DNA of 64,000 nt from Microbacterium yannicii (GTDB lineage: Bacteria > Actinomycetota > Actinomycetes > Actinomycetales > Microbacteriaceae), in contig NZ_JAMXMB010000025.1 of NCBI RefSeq assembly GCF_024055635.1, positions 186,001 through 250,000 on the forward strand. Reading direction: 5' to 3'. Of this stretch, positions 62,036 through 64,000 are shown in pieces. The position numbers and the translations under genes are program-made. The number at the start of each line of letters is the position of its first letter. Position 1 is the stretch's first letter. The notes under the pieces are model-generated. The model searched no databases and was not told the DNA's origin. It saw nothing but the letters and a program-made list of their open reading frames with translations.

Positions 62036-62754
62036 CCGAGGCGGTGCTGCGGCTCATCGGCGTCACGCAGCAGTACGGCACCGGCGCGACTGCCGTCTCG
62101 GCACTGTCGGGCGTGGACTTCGAGGTGCGCCCGGGCGAGCTCGTCGCCGTGATGGGGCCGTCCGGATCCGGCAAGTCCACGCTCCTCACCATCGCGGGCG
62201 GGCTCGCGACGCCGACGACGGGCGAGGTGGTGATCGAGGGCGCCTATCTCAGCGAGCAGTCGCCCCGCGAGCTGGCACGCCTGCGCCGACGGTCGCTGGG
62301 CTTCGTGTTCCAGGACTTCAACCTCATCCCGACGCTCACGGCGCTCGAGAACGTGACGCTGCCGCTCGAGCTCGACGGCTTCCGCGCCCGGGTGGCCCGG
62401 CGGGCCGGGCGCGACGCGCTCGCCTCGGTCGGGCTGGACGACAAGGGGGACGCGTACCCCGACGATCTCTCGGGCGGCCAGCAGCAGCGTGTCGCCATTG
62501 CGCGGGCCGTCGTGGGCGGGCGGCGCCTGATCCTCGCCGACGAGCCGACCGGCGCGCTGGACTCGGTCACGGGCGAGCTGGTGCTGAAGATGCTGCGTGC
62601 GCGGGTGGATGCCGGAGCCGCCGGCATCCTGGTCACCCACGAAGCCCGCCATGCGGCCTTCGCCGACCGCATCGTGTTCCTGCGCGACGGGCGCATCATC
62701 GACGAGTCCCGCCGCGCCGGCGCGGAGTCGCTGCTCGCCGGGGACGTGCGGTGA
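62032..62754 (+). CDS. ABC transporter ATP-binding protein (second efflux ATPase)
   Basis: A 240-residue MacB/LolD-type ATPase: Walker A GPSGSGKS near residue 40, FVFQDFNLIPTLTALENVTLPLEL, LSGGQQQRVAIARAVV and LILADEPTGALD. The TTG start overlaps the PadR stop (TTGA); a GTG at 62044 is an alternative. It probably works with the next permease as a second exporter in the cluster. Confidence 0.92.
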   Translation: MTEAVLRLIGVTQQYGTGATAVSALSGVDFEVRPGELVAVMGPSGSGKSTLLTIAGGLATPTTGEVVIEGAYLSEQSPRELARLRRRSLGFVFQDFNLIPTLTALENVTLPLELDGFRARVARRAGRDALASVGLDDKGDAYPDDLSGGQQQRVAIARAVVGGRRLILADEPTGALDSVTGELVLKMLRARVDAGAAGILVTHEARHAAFADRIVFLRDGRIIDESRRAGAESLLAGDVR

Positions 62755-62830
62755 CCTCGCCGCCCTCCGGCGGTGCAGCGCGTCACGAGCGGAGGACTTG
62801 CGACGGGCGGAGGGCGGATCCGCGCCGGAG

Positions 62831-62881
62831 CCTCCCCCGCTCCTCCCCTCTCCTCCGCTCCTCCCGTCCCCTCCGGTCCTC
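62831..62881. other. Pyrimidine-biased tract before the last permease gene
   Basis: 51 bases on the plus strand with no A and few G (CCTCCCCCGC then repeated CTCCTCCC-like runs), in the 142-base gap between ATPase and permease genes. No clear ribosome site follows it. The cause of the strand bias is unknown. Confidence 0.6.
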
Positions 62882-62896
62882 AGAGACGACGGCGCG

Positions 62897-64000
62897 ATGA
62901 CGGAGGTTCTCGAGGCCCCCACTGGGGCGAGCGCGCAGCCCGATGCCGCTCCCCCACGTCCGCGCGGCGGCGGATGGTCGCGGTGGCGCGTCGCCGTGCG
63001 CCTGGCTCGCAGGCAGGTGCGCCGCACCAGGCTGTCGAGCCTGCTCATCGTCGCGCTGGTCGCACTCCCCATCGCGGCGATGACCGCCTACGGCATCTAC
63101 GCGGCGAGCAGCCTCGGCACACCCGAAGACAGGGTGCGGGCGGAGCTGGGCGAGATGCAGGCGTGGGTCGCTCCCGCCGGTGTGGCAGGCGAGGGATTCT
63201 GGCAGGCCCCCACCCAGCCGCAGTGGACCGGCTACCCCGCCGACGACGACGGCAGCTGGGAGGTGCCCGAGGGCGCGATCGCCGACGACCCGATCAGCGC
63301 GCTGCCGGCCGGCACCGAGACGATCCTGCTCACCAGCGCCACCGCGCGCATCGAGACGCCGGGTGGACTGGGTCTGATCGGCGCGTGGACGGGTGACGCG
63401 TGGGACTCGCGCTTCTCGGGCGCCTTCGACCTCGTCGACGGCGAGCGCCCCGCGGACGCCCGTGAGGCGATGGTGACCCCGGCGACCCTCGCGAGGCTCG
63501 GCGTTCAGATCGGCGGCGACCTCACGCTGGCCGATGGCGCCGGCACTTTCGAGATCGTCGGAACGCTGGATGCCGCGACCCTGCCGGATGCGGCGAGCGC
63601 GGTGTTCCTGCCGGGCACGGCCGAGCTGCGGGAGCTGATCGGCGGCGAGCGGCGGTGGTACCTGCCCGCGCCCGCACTGTCGTGGGAGGACGTGCAGGCT
63701 CTGAACGAGGACGGCGTCGTCGCCTACTCGCGCGCGGTGGTGCTCGATCCGCCGACGCAGCTGCGCGACGAAGTGCGCGGCTCCGTGCTCGACGAGTGGA
63801 TGAACATCTGGCCCACCGTACTGGTCGTCGCGGCGGGCGGACTCTTCGCCGCGTACGTGGTGGTCATGCTCGCCGGCGCGGCATTCGCGGTGGCCGCGCG
63901 ACGTCAGCAGCGGTCGCTCGCGGTCGCCGCGAGCGTCGGGGCGAACCGCAGCGACCTGTCGCGGATGATCCTGCTGCAGGGCACGACGCTCGGCGCTCTC
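62897..64000 (+). CDS. FtsX-like ABC permease, 3' end outside window
   Basis: Open from ATG 62897 to the window edge, more than 368 residues. N-terminal helix (RVAVRLARRQVRRTRLSSLLIVALVALPIAAM) is followed by a large extracytoplasmic domain (about 75-300) and a helix VLVVAAGGLFAAYVVVMLAGAAFAVAARRQQRSLAVAASVGANRSDLSRMILLQG, the FtsX-like permease motif. It probably has a second FtsX repeat beyond the window, as larger members do. Pairs with the ATPase upstream. Confidence 0.88.
   Translation, partial: MTEVLEAPTGASAQPDAAPPRPRGGGWSRWRVAVRLARRQVRRTRLSSLLIVALVALPIAAMTAYGIYAASSLGTPEDRVRAELGEMQAWVAPAGVAGEGFWQAPTQPQWTGYPADDDGSWEVPEGAIADDPISALPAGTETILLTSATARIETPGGLGLIGAWTGDAWDSRFSGAFDLVDGERPADAREAMVTPATLARLGVQIGGDLTLADGAGTFEIVGTLDAATLPDAASAVFLPGTAELRELIGGERRWYLPAPALSWEDVQALNEDGVVAYSRAVVLDPPTQLRDEVRGSVLDEWMNIWPTVLVVAAGGLFAAYVVVMLAGAAFAVAARRQQRSLAVAASVGANRSDLSRMILLQGTTLGAL

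Overview
The window is 64 kb of a high-GC actinobacterial chromosome. Gene content points to the Microbacteriaceae, probably Microbacterium or a close relative: frequent GGATGCC/GGCATCC words, many genes apparently starting without a leader, mycothiol-type sigma/anti-sigma genes, WhiB1, the fused alpha-ketoglutarate decarboxylase/dehydrogenase Kgd and GuaB1. This assignment is inference from content; no rRNA or other direct taxonomic marker is present. I see no prophage, insertion sequence, plasmid gene, rRNA or tRNA. Coding density is high and almost all proteins belong to known families.

Layout. 1-6.9 kb: end of a TPM-type protein, PspA, an arginase-fold enzyme, a small HExxH protein, a membrane protein, an iron-box-controlled SIP-domain protein, a tyrosine phosphatase with an AhpD-like partner, and an alpha/beta hydrolase carrying an inserted repeat. 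7.0-12.1 kb: a five-gene dipeptide/nickel-type ABC importer whose genes all overlap by four bases. 12.2-12.7 kb: a non-coding array of 13 spaced palindromes (about 39 bp period). 12.8-14.3 kb: a protealysin-type M4 peptidase with its inhibitor emfourin. 14.4-16.6 kb: acetyltransferase, uracil-DNA glycosylase and a short-chain dehydrogenase, then a perfect 29-bp inverted repeat. 16.9-19.8 kb: metY and metX for methionine synthesis. 19.9-31.1 kb: animal-type haem peroxidase, NUDIX hydrolase, MFS exporter, thiamine-binding protein, GT87-like membrane glycosyltransferase, NAD(P)HX dehydratase, old yellow enzyme, two CNNM/CBS transporters and a YihY/BrkB protein. 31.2-38.0 kb: guaB1, kgd and an amino-acid permease. 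38.2-43.0 kb: glpD, a TetR regulator, an alkyl-DHAP-synthase-like oxidase and a lipid kinase.

43.0-58.2 kb is a conserved actinobacterial core (rsrA-sigR / aroA-rsgA / bcp / whiB1 / pdtaS / CpaE-like and SAF-domain proteins / Rv3235-family / secA). From memory it resembles the whiB1-pdtaS, sigH-rshA, aroA-rsgA and secA1 neighbourhood of Mycobacterium tuberculosis. 58.4-64 kb is a PadR-controlled cluster with a membrane-fusion protein, two ATPases and two FtsX/MacB-type permeases; the last permease runs off the window.

The least explained material is non-coding: the palindrome array at 12205-12676, the 29-bp inverted repeat at 16626-16689, the nested hairpin element at 48175-48241 and the repeat lodged in the hydrolase gene at 6429-6581. 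A second signal cuts across the annotation: at least seventeen genes have a -10-like hexamer ending exactly six bases before the start codon, which implies widespread leaderless transcription and helps to fix starts.
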